This document shows positions 25,843 to 33,814 of a stretch of DNA of 64,000 nt, one piece after another (position 1 is the stretch's first letter; each line of letters opens with the position of its first letter). Both the position numbers and the translations under genes were made by a program. The stretch lies in contig JBQTIR010000002.1 of the NCBI GenBank assembly GCA_052387905.1, positions 1-64,000 of the forward strand, given 5' to 3'. A model generated the notes under the pieces. That model was not told where the DNA came from, ran no database searches, and was given only the letters and a program-made list of their open reading frames with translations. The DNA is from JBQTII01 sp052387905 (lineage in GTDB: Bacteria; Actinomycetota; Actinomycetes; Sporichthyales; Sporichthyaceae).

Positions 25843-26976
25843 ATGACGGTCAACGACGAACTCGCCGGCTCTACCGCGTCGATCCCGGCGCAGTCCAGCG
25901 CTGAGGTGGACCGAGCTGCGTTGATCCGGGCGACTCGCGAGCAATACCGCTGCGATGTGGCACGCGGATTCGCTCGCTTCTTCGAGCCTGCACGCACGGA
26001 CTGCCCGTGGTGCGCGTCGCCGCGACTCAAGGTCGTCCTGCATTCTCCGGATCTGATCCAGCACAAGCCTGGCCGATTCACCGTGGTGAGCTGCCGCGGC
26101 TGCGGGCACACATTTCAGAATCCGCAGCTGAGTGTGGAGGGCCTGGAGTACTACTACCGGGACTTCTACGACGGCGTCGGCCGCGAGGCTGTCGAGAACG
26201 GCTTCGAGTTGGGTCGCGACGGCAACCTTGCCCGAGCCCGCCACCTCAAGGAGTTCTTCGCTGACCCGCCGCCGCAGCGCTGGCTGGACATCGGCACCGG
26301 CTACGGCCACTTCTGCCGGGACGCCCGCGAGGTGTTCCCCACGACTCGTTTCGAGGGTCTGGACATGGGGGTGAGTGTCCAGACCGGCAAGGAACGGGGC
26401 TGGCTCGATGAGGCACACCGGGGCTTCTTGCCGGACCTCGCGCCCGGCCTCGCAGGCCAGTTCGACGTCGTGAGTATGCATCACTATCTGGAGCACACCC
26501 GCGACCCACGCGTCGAACTGGATGCGGCGGTGAGCCTGCTGGCGCCCGGTGGCGTCCTGATGATCGAGGTTCCGAACCCGGAGAGCCTGTTCGGGCGCCT
26601 GGTCGGGCGCTGGTGGTTTCCGTGGCTGCAGCCGCAGCACCTGAACTTCGTCACGCGAACCAATCTGATGCAGGCCCTGGTGCATCGAGGTGTCCGCCCG
26701 GTCGCGGAGATCCGCGGCGCGTCCCACATTCCCGTCGACGTCACGTTCCTGTCGATCCTGCCGATGCTCGCGTGGGGGCCGTATCCGGGCATGCCGTGGA
26801 CCGAGGAGCGCACCGGCGTGGTTGGGCAACGTCGACAGCGACGCTTCGACCTGGTCGTCAAGGCCGGACCGCACGTGCACAAGGCGGTGCAACCCTTGGA
26901 GCGCGCCCGGACCCGGATCGCGCTCGCCACCGACCGCGGCAACACCTTCCGCGTGCTGGCCCAGCGTCAAATCTGA
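25843..26976 (+). CDS. Zinc-ribbon class I SAM methyltransferase, paralogue 4
   Basis: This protein of 377 residues starts at the ATG at 25843 (an in-frame ATG at 25828 is the alternative). The ribbon uses Cys54/Cys57 (CPWC) and Cys84/Cys87 (CRGC), then FQNP, YYYRDFYDG, WLDIGTGYGHF and FDVVSMHHYLEHTRDPR. IEVPNPES and WWFPWLQPQHLNF follow. It is transcribed alone, divergently from the GT2 gene and separated from the three tandem paralogues by about 2.2 kb, so it may be expressed on a different schedule. A perfect hairpin follows 25 bases after its stop. Confidence 0.83.
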   Translation: MTVNDELAGSTASIPAQSSAEVDRAALIRATREQYRCDVARGFARFFEPARTDCPWCASPRLKVVLHSPDLIQHKPGRFTVVSCRGCGHTFQNPQLSVEGLEYYYRDFYDGVGREAVENGFELGRDGNLARARHLKEFFADPPPQRWLDIGTGYGHFCRDAREVFPTTRFEGLDMGVSVQTGKERGWLDEAHRGFLPDLAPGLAGQFDVVSMHHYLEHTRDPRVELDAAVSLLAPGGVLMIEVPNPESLFGRLVGRWWFPWLQPQHLNFVTRTNLMQALVHRGVRPVAEIRGASHIPVDVTFLSILPMLAWGPYPGMPWTEERTGVVGQRRQRRFDLVVKAGPHVHKAVQPLERARTRIALATDRGNTFRVLAQRQI

Positions 26977-27001
26977 CGGTCAATAGCATCACCTACGGCC
27001 A

Positions 27002-27029
27002 AGGGGCCCCGGCAGCTGCCGGGGCCCCT
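27002..27029. terminator. Perfect palindromic bidirectional terminator
   Basis: A 28-bp perfect palindrome with arm AGGGGCCCCGGCAG lies between two convergent genes. It has no T-run but can fold very stably in both transcripts. Confidence 0.8.
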
Positions 27030-27044
27030 CGATGCGCAGATCGC

Positions 27045-28634
27045 TCAGTCGAGACCGGGCGTCGGCGGCAGCTCGTTGAGAACCGGACGCTCCAGGAGTT
27101 CGTCGAGCTCGGGCAGATCGTCGAGCCCGGGCAGATCCGACAGGTCAGGAACCTCCGGCAGACCCGGCAGACCCGGAACCGCAGGCGGGATCTCCGGCAG
27201 CCCGCCACCGGGAAGACCCGGCAGACCCGGCAGACCCGGAACCGCAGGCGGGATCTCCGGCAACCCACCACCGGGAAGACCCGGCAGACCCGGCAGACCC
27301 GGCAGACCCGGCAGACCCGGAACCGCAGGCGGGATCTCCGGCAGCCCGCCACCGGGAAGACCCGGCAGACCCGGCAGACCCGGAACCGCAGGCGGAATCT
27401 CCGGCAACCCACCACCGGGCAGACCCGGCAGACCCGGCAGACCCGGCAGACACGGAACCGCAGGCGGGATCTCCGGCAACCCACCACCGGGCAGACCCGG
27501 CAGACCCGGCAGACCCGGCAGACCCGGAACCGCAGGCGGAATCTCCGGCAACCCACCACCGGGAAGACCCGGCAGACCCGGCAGACCCGGAACCGCAGGC
27601 GGGATCTCCGGTAGCCCACCACCGGGCAGACCCGGCAGACCCGGAACCGCAGGGGGAATACCCGGAAGACCTGGCAGACCAGGAAGACCCGGCAGACCCG
27701 GGAGTGCGGGACCGGCGGCCACGATGGTGTTCACCGCGGACAGCGCCTGGCCGACGATCGTGTTGGCAGCCATTTGCACCTGCCCGGTGATGTCCCCGGC
27801 GAAGTCCGTGACCGACCCAGCAGCGTCCCCGGCAGCCTCTTGTGCCGAAGCAACAATGGATTCCGCAGCGCCGGTGATTTGACCCTGCAGGGTCGCCAGC
27901 GTGGCCTGCACGGTGGACTGCAGCGATCCCAGCGTTTCCGCAGCGTCGTCCTGGCCGGCCTGGGCGGTGTTCTGCGCGGTCGTCACGCCCTCGCCGACGG
28001 CCATCTGAGCATCCGCCAGGATGCCACCGGCCGCGGCCTGCGCCTGGCCGGCCACCATCATCGCCTGCGCGGTCGCCGCACCGGCGATCACTGTCACTGC
28101 GGCCTGCGCCTGGGCGGCCACGGCCTGCGCCACCGTCAAGGCATCGGCGCCGGTCTCCGCCGCCAGGTCGAGGATGCGGCCGGTGGCCTCGGTGACCGCG
28201 TCGAGGGCGTTCTCGGTAGCGTCGCTGACCCGGCCGAGCAGAGCGTCGGCACGGTCGGTGAAGCGGTCCAGGGCGTTGTCCGTGACATCGGTGGCGCCGG
28301 TAAGCACCCGGCCCGACACCTCGGTGCTCGCCTCGGCCCGCGCCTCGACCCGGGCTGCGACCGAGTCGCTCTGCCCGTCGACCCGCATGGTCGCCCCGCT
28401 CGCCCCGCCGTCGACAGCGCCAGAGGCGCGACCCAGGACTGCGCCCGCCGCCGCGGAGGCAGTGCCGAACGCGGTGCCCGCGGCGCCGCCCGCGCCCATG
28501 ATCGCGTCGGTAGCGGCGGAGGTGATCTGGGCGAACACCCCGGCGCTGAGCGTGGGGATGTCGGTGAGCTCAGGAACGTCCTCCGGTGAGACCCCGGGAC
28601 GTGGAATACGGGCAACCAGCTCGTCGAGATTCAC
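27045..28634 (-). CDS. Alanine-rich helical protein with collagen-like Gly-Leu-Pro tail
   Basis: This 529-residue protein starts at a GTG (VNLDELVARIPRPG) after AGGGGGAAA. Residues about 40-300 are Ala-rich, low in aromatics and periodically charged, so they should form long amphipathic helices reminiscent of phasins and apolipoprotein-like lipid-droplet proteins. Residues about 310-495 consist of (LPG)n blocks of two to five units separated by GGGLPEIPPAVP, repeated about eight times. Gly at every third position gives interrupted collagen-like character. One block carries a lone Cys (AVPCLPG). The last 30 residues are acidic. No signal peptide, LPxTG or membrane anchor is visible. Its position beside a lipid synthase suggests a granule coat or structural role, which is inference. 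No named family is recognised. Confidence 0.75.
   Translation of the reverse strand: MNLDELVARIPRPGVSPEDVPELTDIPTLSAGVFAQITSAATDAIMGAGGAAGTAFGTASAAAGAVLGRASGAVDGGASGATMRVDGQSDSVAARVEARAEASTEVSGRVLTGATDVTDNALDRFTDRADALLGRVSDATENALDAVTEATGRILDLAAETGADALTVAQAVAAQAQAAVTVIAGAATAQAMMVAGQAQAAAGGILADAQMAVGEGVTTAQNTAQAGQDDAAETLGSLQSTVQATLATLQGQITGAAESIVASAQEAAGDAAGSVTDFAGDITGQVQMAANTIVGQALSAVNTIVAAGPALPGLPGLPGLPGLPGIPPAVPGLPGLPGGGLPEIPPAVPGLPGLPGLPGGGLPEIPPAVPGLPGLPGLPGLPGGGLPEIPPAVPCLPGLPGLPGLPGGGLPEIPPAVPGLPGLPGLPGGGLPEIPPAVPGLPGLPGLPGLPGLPGGGLPEIPPAVPGLPGLPGLPGGGLPEIPPAVPGLPGLPEVPDLSDLPGLDDLPELDELLERPVLNELPPTPGLD
27160..27700. repeat. Coding minisatellite encoding the LPG/PPAVP repeats
   Basis: Nine-base units (CCCGGCAGA on the plus strand) are nested in larger units of roughly 57-75 bases that include CGGGATCTCCGG and CCACCACCGGG. 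About eight larger units differ in the number of nine-base units. Near-identical units imply recent slippage or recombination, so the length is likely to vary between strains. Confidence 0.85.
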
Positions 28635-28774
28635 GAAATTTCCCCCTCTGCGCAGTGGAATCGCCCGAGTCGACACCCGGGCGACCTGACCGAAGTCGAG
28701 GGAAGTCTTGCGAGACGCGCAGACCGAACCCACCTGGTTACGCCGCCGGGGTAGCGATCTCCTCCATCTGGCCT

Positions 28775-28794
28775 AGACATGTCCCGACATGTCT
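28775..28794. promoter_or_regulatory. Perfect palindromic operator
   Basis: Two 9-bp arms, AGACATGTC and GACATGTCT, are separated by CC in the 204-bp region between the collagen-like gene and the oxidoreductase gene. The form fits a TetR-, GntR- or MarR-type dimer site. It lies 45 bases upstream of the oxidoreductase start; the regulator is not identifiable here. Confidence 0.6.
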
Positions 28795-28838
28795 GCGCTC
28801 CCAGGGATCTCGTAGGTGAGATGGGATCATCAGTGGTT

Positions 28839-29822
28839 ATGAAGGCCTGGCAGATCAGCTCCCTGGGTGAACCGCGTGACGTTCTGACGCTGAACGAGAT
28901 CAAGGCGCCGGCCCCCGGCCCCGGTCAACTGGCCGTACGGGTGCGCGCGACGGTGGCCAACTTCCCCGACGTCCTGATGTGCCGCGGGCGGTACCAGGAG
29001 CGGCCCGACCTGCCGTTCACCCCGGGCGTGGAACTCTGCGGGGAGATCACCGCCCTCGGCGAGGGCGTGCGCGCGTTCGCGGTCGGCGAGCGCGTCATCG
29101 GCATGTCCGTGCTGCCGCACGGCGGCTTCGCCGAGTACGCGATCCTGCCCGCGCAGTTCGCCTTCCACGCACCGGAAAGCCTGGATGATGCGGCCGCGGC
29201 CGCCCTGACGATCGCCTACCAGACGGGTTGGTTTGCCCTGCACAAGCGGACCTCGTTACAGGCCGGGGAAACGCTGCTGGTGCACGCCGCCGCCGGCGGG
29301 GTCGGCAGTGCGGCGATCCAGCTCGGCAAGGCCGCAGGTGCGCGAGTGATCGGCGTCGTCGGAGGGCCCGCCAAGGCCGAGGTCGCCACCGCGCTCGGTG
29401 CCGACGCGGTGATCGACCGGTACACCTGCGATGTCGTCGCCGAGGTCAAGAAGCTCACTGGCGGCCGGGGCGTTGACGTCGTCTATGACCCGGTCGGCGG
29501 CGACGCGTTCCGTGGCTCGACCAAATGCATCGCCTTCGAGGGGCGGATCTTGGTGATCGGGTTCGCCGGAGGTGACATCCCGTCAGCAGCGTTGAACCAC
29601 GCCCTCGTGAAGAACTACTCGATCATCGGGCTGCACTGGGGTCTGTACCGGGAGAAGAACCCGCAGGCACTGCACGACTGCCATGCGGAGTTGGTCAGAC
29701 TGATCGAGGCCAAGGCCATCGCGCCATGGATCAGCGAGCGGGTTTCCCTGGATCAGGTTCCCGCCGCCCTGACGCACCTCGCGGACGGCACGACGACCGG
29801 CCGCATCGCTTATGTGGCCTGA
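28839..29822 (+). CDS. NADPH:quinone oxidoreductase / zinc-independent MDR enzyme
   Basis: This 327-residue medium-chain dehydrogenase/reductase has a GroES-like N-terminal domain with NFPDVLMCRGRYQERPDLPFTPG (about 39-61). Its Rossmann domain has HAAAGGVGSAAIQLGKAAGA near 147-166, where NADPH binds. Catalytic-zinc cysteines are missing, placing it with quinone oxidoreductases and enoyl-type reductases rather than zinc alcohol dehydrogenases. The start at MKAWQI is chosen over an earlier in-frame codon because the fold begins there. A palindromic operator lies upstream. The gene converges on the ATP-grasp gene with a palindromic repeat between them. Confidence 0.88.
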   Translation: MKAWQISSLGEPRDVLTLNEIKAPAPGPGQLAVRVRATVANFPDVLMCRGRYQERPDLPFTPGVELCGEITALGEGVRAFAVGERVIGMSVLPHGGFAEYAILPAQFAFHAPESLDDAAAAALTIAYQTGWFALHKRTSLQAGETLLVHAAAGGVGSAAIQLGKAAGARVIGVVGGPAKAEVATALGADAVIDRYTCDVVAEVKKLTGGRGVDVVYDPVGGDAFRGSTKCIAFEGRILVIGFAGGDIPSAALNHALVKNYSIIGLHWGLYREKNPQALHDCHAELVRLIEAKAIAPWISERVSLDQVPAALTHLADGTTTGRIAYVA

Positions 29823-29844
29823 CCGGGCCGCCGAATCACATCTA

Positions 29845-29900
29845 CGGGCGGCAGGTGGACCTATCAAGGGCCTGCGATAGGGCGAAACGCCGCCCGAAGA
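29845..29900. repeat. Dispersed palindromic repeat family A, copy 1
   Basis: The right part shares CGCCGCCCGAAGATGG and the core GACCTATC...GGCC...GATAGG with 54057-54114. It folds into an imperfect hairpin between two convergent genes, where it may also act as a terminator. Confidence 0.7.
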
Positions 29901-29906
29901 TGGAGA

Positions 29907-30983
29907 TCAGGCCGCGGCGGGCTCGCTGACGGTGACCAGGTGGTCCAGGCGGCCGACCGTGAGGCCGGAGCGCGGGACGGGGATCGCGAACTTGTGGCCG
30001 AGGGTGGCGCGGATCCCCAGCCACGGCAGGTTCACCCCCGAGGCGGCGGCGACGTCGATGCCGGCGGCCATCCGCGGATTCACGTCGATGACCTTCGCCC
30101 CGGCCGGGCCGACCATGAACTGCGCGTTGAACAGCCCGCCGAGGGTGAACTCCGCGGCGATGCGCCGCGTGACCTCCAGCAGGTCCGGAGCGGTCTCGAT
30201 GCGCTGGGACCGCGGCGACACCTTGTGCCGGACGACGCCGATGAGCAGCTCGCCGTCCCGGCCGAGGCAATCGACGCTGTACTCCGCACCATCGTCGAAG
30301 AACTCACTCACGACCAACGGAGCGAAGCTCTCCACCGCACTCAGGGCATGCATCGCCGCGCGCAGCGGCATCCGCTCCGACGGGTAGCCGGCCAGGCCCG
30401 CCAGTGGGCAGACGGTGTCGTCGATGATGCGGAAGCCGCCACCGCCCTCCCCGACCGCCGGCTTGAAGCAGACCGTGGCGCCCGCCTCGCCGAGCTCGCG
30501 GACCGCGACGGCGAATTGACCTGCGTTGTGCACCACGCGGTAGCGCGGCGCCGCGGCCGGGGCGATGCGCTGCAGGGTGGCGTAGAGCACGCCCTTGTCG
30601 CTGACCGCCGTCATCGCGGATGGGGACCCCGCGATCAGCAGGGCGGTGCCGACCTCGGCGAACTTGGCGCCCTCGGCGGCGATCGTGTCGGCGTAGCGCT
30701 TGGGAACGAACACGTCGATCTTGTTGCGCGCACAGAAGTCCAACGCGAAGTCGACGTAGTCCGCGGCGGGCAGCCGCGCCGGCTCGAGGCCGACGTGGTC
30801 GCAGGCGCCCAGGAACACCGCGTCGAGACTCTCGTGGGTGCCGAACACCTCGACGGGGAGCCCGTCAGAGTTGTTGCGGATCAAGGTAACCGCGTGAAAG
30901 GCGGACGAGAACGTCCGGTTGAACCAGATACGTATCGGCCCATTGATCGGCCCATTGATCGGCCCATTGATCGACGCAGACAC
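29907..30983 (-). CDS. ATP-grasp carboxylate-amine ligase-like protein
   Basis: This protein of 358 residues starts at a GTG with GGGAGGG upstream. It opens with three exact INGP tetrapeptides encoded by a 12-bp tandem repeat, then IRIWFNRTFSSAF, where the recognisable fold begins. The ATP-grasp domain shows VCFKPAVGEGGGGFR (phosphate-binding loop, about 180-194) and FNAQFMV with KVIDVNPRMAAGID (metal-binding Glu/Asp-Asn, about 290-310). Such enzymes join a carboxylate to an amine or thiol through an acyl phosphate; the substrate is not predictable. It is divergent from the LuxR-type regulator gene, 169 bases away, which may control it. Confidence 0.8.
   Translation of the reverse strand: MSASINGPINGPINGPIRIWFNRTFSSAFHAVTLIRNNSDGLPVEVFGTHESLDAVFLGACDHVGLEPARLPAADYVDFALDFCARNKIDVFVPKRYADTIAAEGAKFAEVGTALLIAGSPSAMTAVSDKGVLYATLQRIAPAAAPRYRVVHNAGQFAVAVRELGEAGATVCFKPAVGEGGGGFRIIDDTVCPLAGLAGYPSERMPLRAAMHALSAVESFAPLVVSEFFDDGAEYSVDCLGRDGELLIGVVRHKVSPRSQRIETAPDLLEVTRRIAAEFTLGGLFNAQFMVGPAGAKVIDVNPRMAAGIDVAAASGVNLPWLGIRATLGHKFAIPVPRSGLTVGRLDHLVTVSEPAAA
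30934..30973. repeat. 12-bp tandem repeat encoding (INGP)3
   Basis: ATCGGCCCATTG is repeated three times exactly and followed by the start of a fourth unit. It lies in the first 50 bases of the ATP-grasp coding sequence and is preserved without synonymous change, suggesting recent expansion. Confidence 0.9.
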
Positions 30984-31152
30984 TGCAGCCCTCCCCAAGG
31001 TAATTCCCAGGTTAGGGACGACCCCCACCCTGCCACAGGAAAATCGCGCAGACTCCGCCGTCAGGGCGATGTGCGATTCGGACAGACCCACTCTCACCGG
31101 ACGGCGCGACGCCGACCGGGCCCCGCGTGACGCGGGTTACTCTCACATCGTG

Positions 31153-33798
31153 ATGCGAGAGTGGCCTCTGGTGGGACGCGCGCGCGTGCTCCATGCGCTG
31201 CGCGACGCGGTGCTCACCCCGAACAGCCGCGGCGTTGTGCTCGCCGGTGCCGCCGGTGTGGGCAAGACCCGTCTGGCCGCCGAAGTGGTGACCCTCGCCG
31301 AAGGCGCCGGGATGGCGACCGCCCGCGTCACCGCCACCAAGTCCGCGTCCGGTATCCCCCTGGGCGCCCTCGCGCCGGTACTGCCGAGCGCCCGGTTCAC
31401 CCCGGGGGCGGTGGACGACCGGGCCGACCTGCTGCGCCGGTGCGCCGCTGCCCTTCTCGAGCAGGCGGACGGGCGCCGGCTGGTCCTGCTGATCGACGAT
31501 GCCCACTGCCTGGACGACACCTCCGCGACGCTCGTACACCAGCTGGCTCAGGCCGAGCAGGCGCTCGTCGTCGCGACGGTCCGTAGCGGTGAGCCGGCGC
31601 CGGACCCGGTGGTGGCGCTGTGGAAGGACGCGATCTGCGAGCGGATCGAGTTGGAAGGTCTGCCGGCGACTGCGATCGCCGAGGTGCTCGGCCACGTTCT
31701 CGGCGGAGCGGTCGACGAGGCAGCGATCGCCGACCTGACCCGGCGCTCGGGCGGCAACATGTTGTTCCTGCGCGAACTGGTCCTCGGCGCCCAGGAGGAC
31801 GGTGCCCTGACCGGGGAAGGTGGTCTGTGGCGCCTCGCCGGAGAGCTACGCCCGACCGACCGCCTGGTCGAACTCGTCGAAGCCCGCCTGACCGGGCTGG
31901 CCCCGAACGAACGTGCGCTGCTGGAACTCGTGTCCTTCGCCGAACCCGTCGGCCCCGGTGAACTCGCGCTGTTGGGCAGCCTCGCGGTGGCCGAGCACCT
32001 GGAGCGCGCAGGCCTGCTGACGTCCGCGACGGCGAACCGCCGGATGGCGATCACGTTGGTCCACCCGCTCTATGGCGAGGTGCTGCGCGCGCGGGTGCCG
32101 GGATTGCGCGCCCGCACGATCGCCCGTGAGCTCGCCGAAGCGGTGGAGTCCTTCGGTGCCCGGCGCCGGGAGGACACCCTGCGGGTGGCGACCTGGCGCC
32201 TGGTCGGTGGCGGAGCACAACCGGACCTGATGCTGGCCGCCGCCCAGACCGCGCGCTGGCGCTACGACTTCCCGTTGGCCGAGCGGTTGGCACGGGCCGC
32301 CGTCGCCGCCGGCGCCGGCTTCGACGCCGAGGTCCTCGCAGCACAACTGACGGCCCTTCAGGGACGCTCTGGTGCTGCCGCCGACGAGCTGGCGGCGCTG
32401 GCAGCGCGGGCTCTTGACGACGACGCCCGCGGGCGGGTGGCGTTGAGCCGGTTGGACAACCGCGTGATCTACGCCGGCACGATCGACGAGGGCCTGCGCA
32501 TCGCCTCCGATGCCGAGTCCGCCCTGGCGGGGACGGTGTGGGCGGACGAGATCGCCTCCCGCAAGGTCGCCCTGCTGCTGGCGAAGGAGGGCCCAGATTC
32601 GGCCGCCGCGGTGGCGAAACCGCTGCTGGAGCGTGCCCACGGTGAGGCACTGGTGTGGGCCTGCATGCCGGGTTCGTACAGCCTGGCGCGCACCGGCGCG
32701 ATCAGCGCCGCTCTCGACGCCGCGCAGCGCGGCCGCGAGGCGCACGCGGGCCTGCCCGCCGCGATGGACTGGTACCCCTGGATGCACTGCTTCTACGAAG
32801 GTGAGGCGCTCGCCCACGCGGGTCGTCTTACCGAGGCGCACGAGCTCGCGACCAGCCGTTACACCGACGGGGTCCGGGCCAGTTCGGTGGAAGCGCAGGC
32901 GCTGTTCTCCTGGCAGCTGGCCAAGACCGTCGCCGACCGCGGTCACGTCGACGCGGCCGTGCGACGAGCCCAGGTCGCGATCGCGCTCTACCAGCAGTTG
33001 GACCGCCCGCAGTTCGTCGAGTTCTCCCTGATCTACCTTGCGCTTGCGCTCGCCATCGGGCGCCGTCCCGTCGAGGCCACCGAAGCGCTGACCCGCCACG
33101 ACGCACTGGGTCAGGTGGAACCGAGCTTTTTCATGGGCGCAGACCTCATGCACGCGCGCGGATGGGTCGCGGTCGCCGGCGGCGACACCGGCGGCGGTTG
33201 TGAGCTCTTCCGCGCGGCCGCCGACACCTGCGAGGAGATTGGTGACCTCGTCGGGGCCGTCGCGGCACTGCACAGCATGGCGCGGGTCGGACACGCCAAG
33301 GAGATCTGCGGGCGCCTGGGGAAGGTCACCGCCCGGATCGAGGGGGAACTGGCGCCGGCCCGCGCTGCGCACACCCGGGCCTTGGCGGAATCCGACGCCG
33401 AAGCCCTGGGTGCGGTCTCCCTGCGCTTCGAGCGCCTCGGCGCCAACCTGCTCGCGACCGAGGCCGAGGCCGACGCCGCTGTCGCGTGGCACCGGCGCGG
33501 GGACCACCGCGCCGCCACCGCCGCGCAGCAGCGCGCCGGCTGGCTCAGCAGCCGCTGCCCCGGCGCTGACACTCCGGCACTGCGTGGCGGGGCGGCGCGA
33601 GCCCGCCTGACTCCGGCCGAGTGGGAGGCCACCCAGCTCGCGGTCGCCGGCCGCTCCAACAAGGCGATCGCCGAAGAGCTGTTCGTCTCGGTCCGCACCA
33701 TCGAGAACCGTCTCCAGCACGTCTACGGCAAGCTCGGCATCGGCAGCCGCTCTGAGCTGGCGGACGCGTTGGAGATGCTCGCAGCACCAACGCCGTGA
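31153..33798 (+). CDS. Large LuxR-family (LAL) ATPase transcriptional regulator
   Basis: This protein has 881 residues from the ATG at 31153, where conserved sequence (MREWPLVGRARVL) begins. An N-terminal STAND/AAA ATPase has Walker A GAAGVGKT (about 34-41) and Walker B LVLLIDDAH. A long helical, TPR-like middle follows, then a C-terminal LuxR helix-turn-helix (about 815-875) with LTPAEWEATQLAVAGRSNKAIAEELFVS. LAL regulators are activators gated by ATP and an inducer, and they often control metabolite loci. It is divergent from the ATP-grasp gene and close to the synthase locus, but its targets are not evident. Confidence 0.9.
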   Translation: MREWPLVGRARVLHALRDAVLTPNSRGVVLAGAAGVGKTRLAAEVVTLAEGAGMATARVTATKSASGIPLGALAPVLPSARFTPGAVDDRADLLRRCAAALLEQADGRRLVLLIDDAHCLDDTSATLVHQLAQAEQALVVATVRSGEPAPDPVVALWKDAICERIELEGLPATAIAEVLGHVLGGAVDEAAIADLTRRSGGNMLFLRELVLGAQEDGALTGEGGLWRLAGELRPTDRLVELVEARLTGLAPNERALLELVSFAEPVGPGELALLGSLAVAEHLERAGLLTSATANRRMAITLVHPLYGEVLRARVPGLRARTIARELAEAVESFGARRREDTLRVATWRLVGGGAQPDLMLAAAQTARWRYDFPLAERLARAAVAAGAGFDAEVLAAQLTALQGRSGAAADELAALAARALDDDARGRVALSRLDNRVIYAGTIDEGLRIASDAESALAGTVWADEIASRKVALLLAKEGPDSAAAVAKPLLERAHGEALVWACMPGSYSLARTGAISAALDAAQRGREAHAGLPAAMDWYPWMHCFYEGEALAHAGRLTEAHELATSRYTDGVRASSVEAQALFSWQLAKTVADRGHVDAAVRRAQVAIALYQQLDRPQFVEFSLIYLALALAIGRRPVEATEALTRHDALGQVEPSFFMGADLMHARGWVAVAGGDTGGGCELFRAAADTCEEIGDLVGAVAALHSMARVGHAKEICGRLGKVTARIEGELAPARAAHTRALAESDAEALGAVSLRFERLGANLLATEAEADAAVAWHRRGDHRAATAAQQRAGWLSSRCPGADTPALRGGAARARLTPAEWEATQLAVAGRSNKAIAEELFVSVRTIENRLQHVYGKLGIGSRSELADALEMLAAPTP

Positions 33799-33814
33799 GC
33801 ACCCTCACCCCCGC

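Noticed and set aside
26613..27622. Open frames with TRQTRNRR- or RVCRVCRV-type repeats across the LPG-coding region
   Set aside because: They are alternative readings of the same minisatellite. Only the minus-strand frame ending at 27045 has a sensible start and a non-repetitive N-terminal domain.
27160..27700. Possible CRISPR array
   Set aside because: The units are contiguous, variable in length and coding, with no unique spacers and no cas genes.
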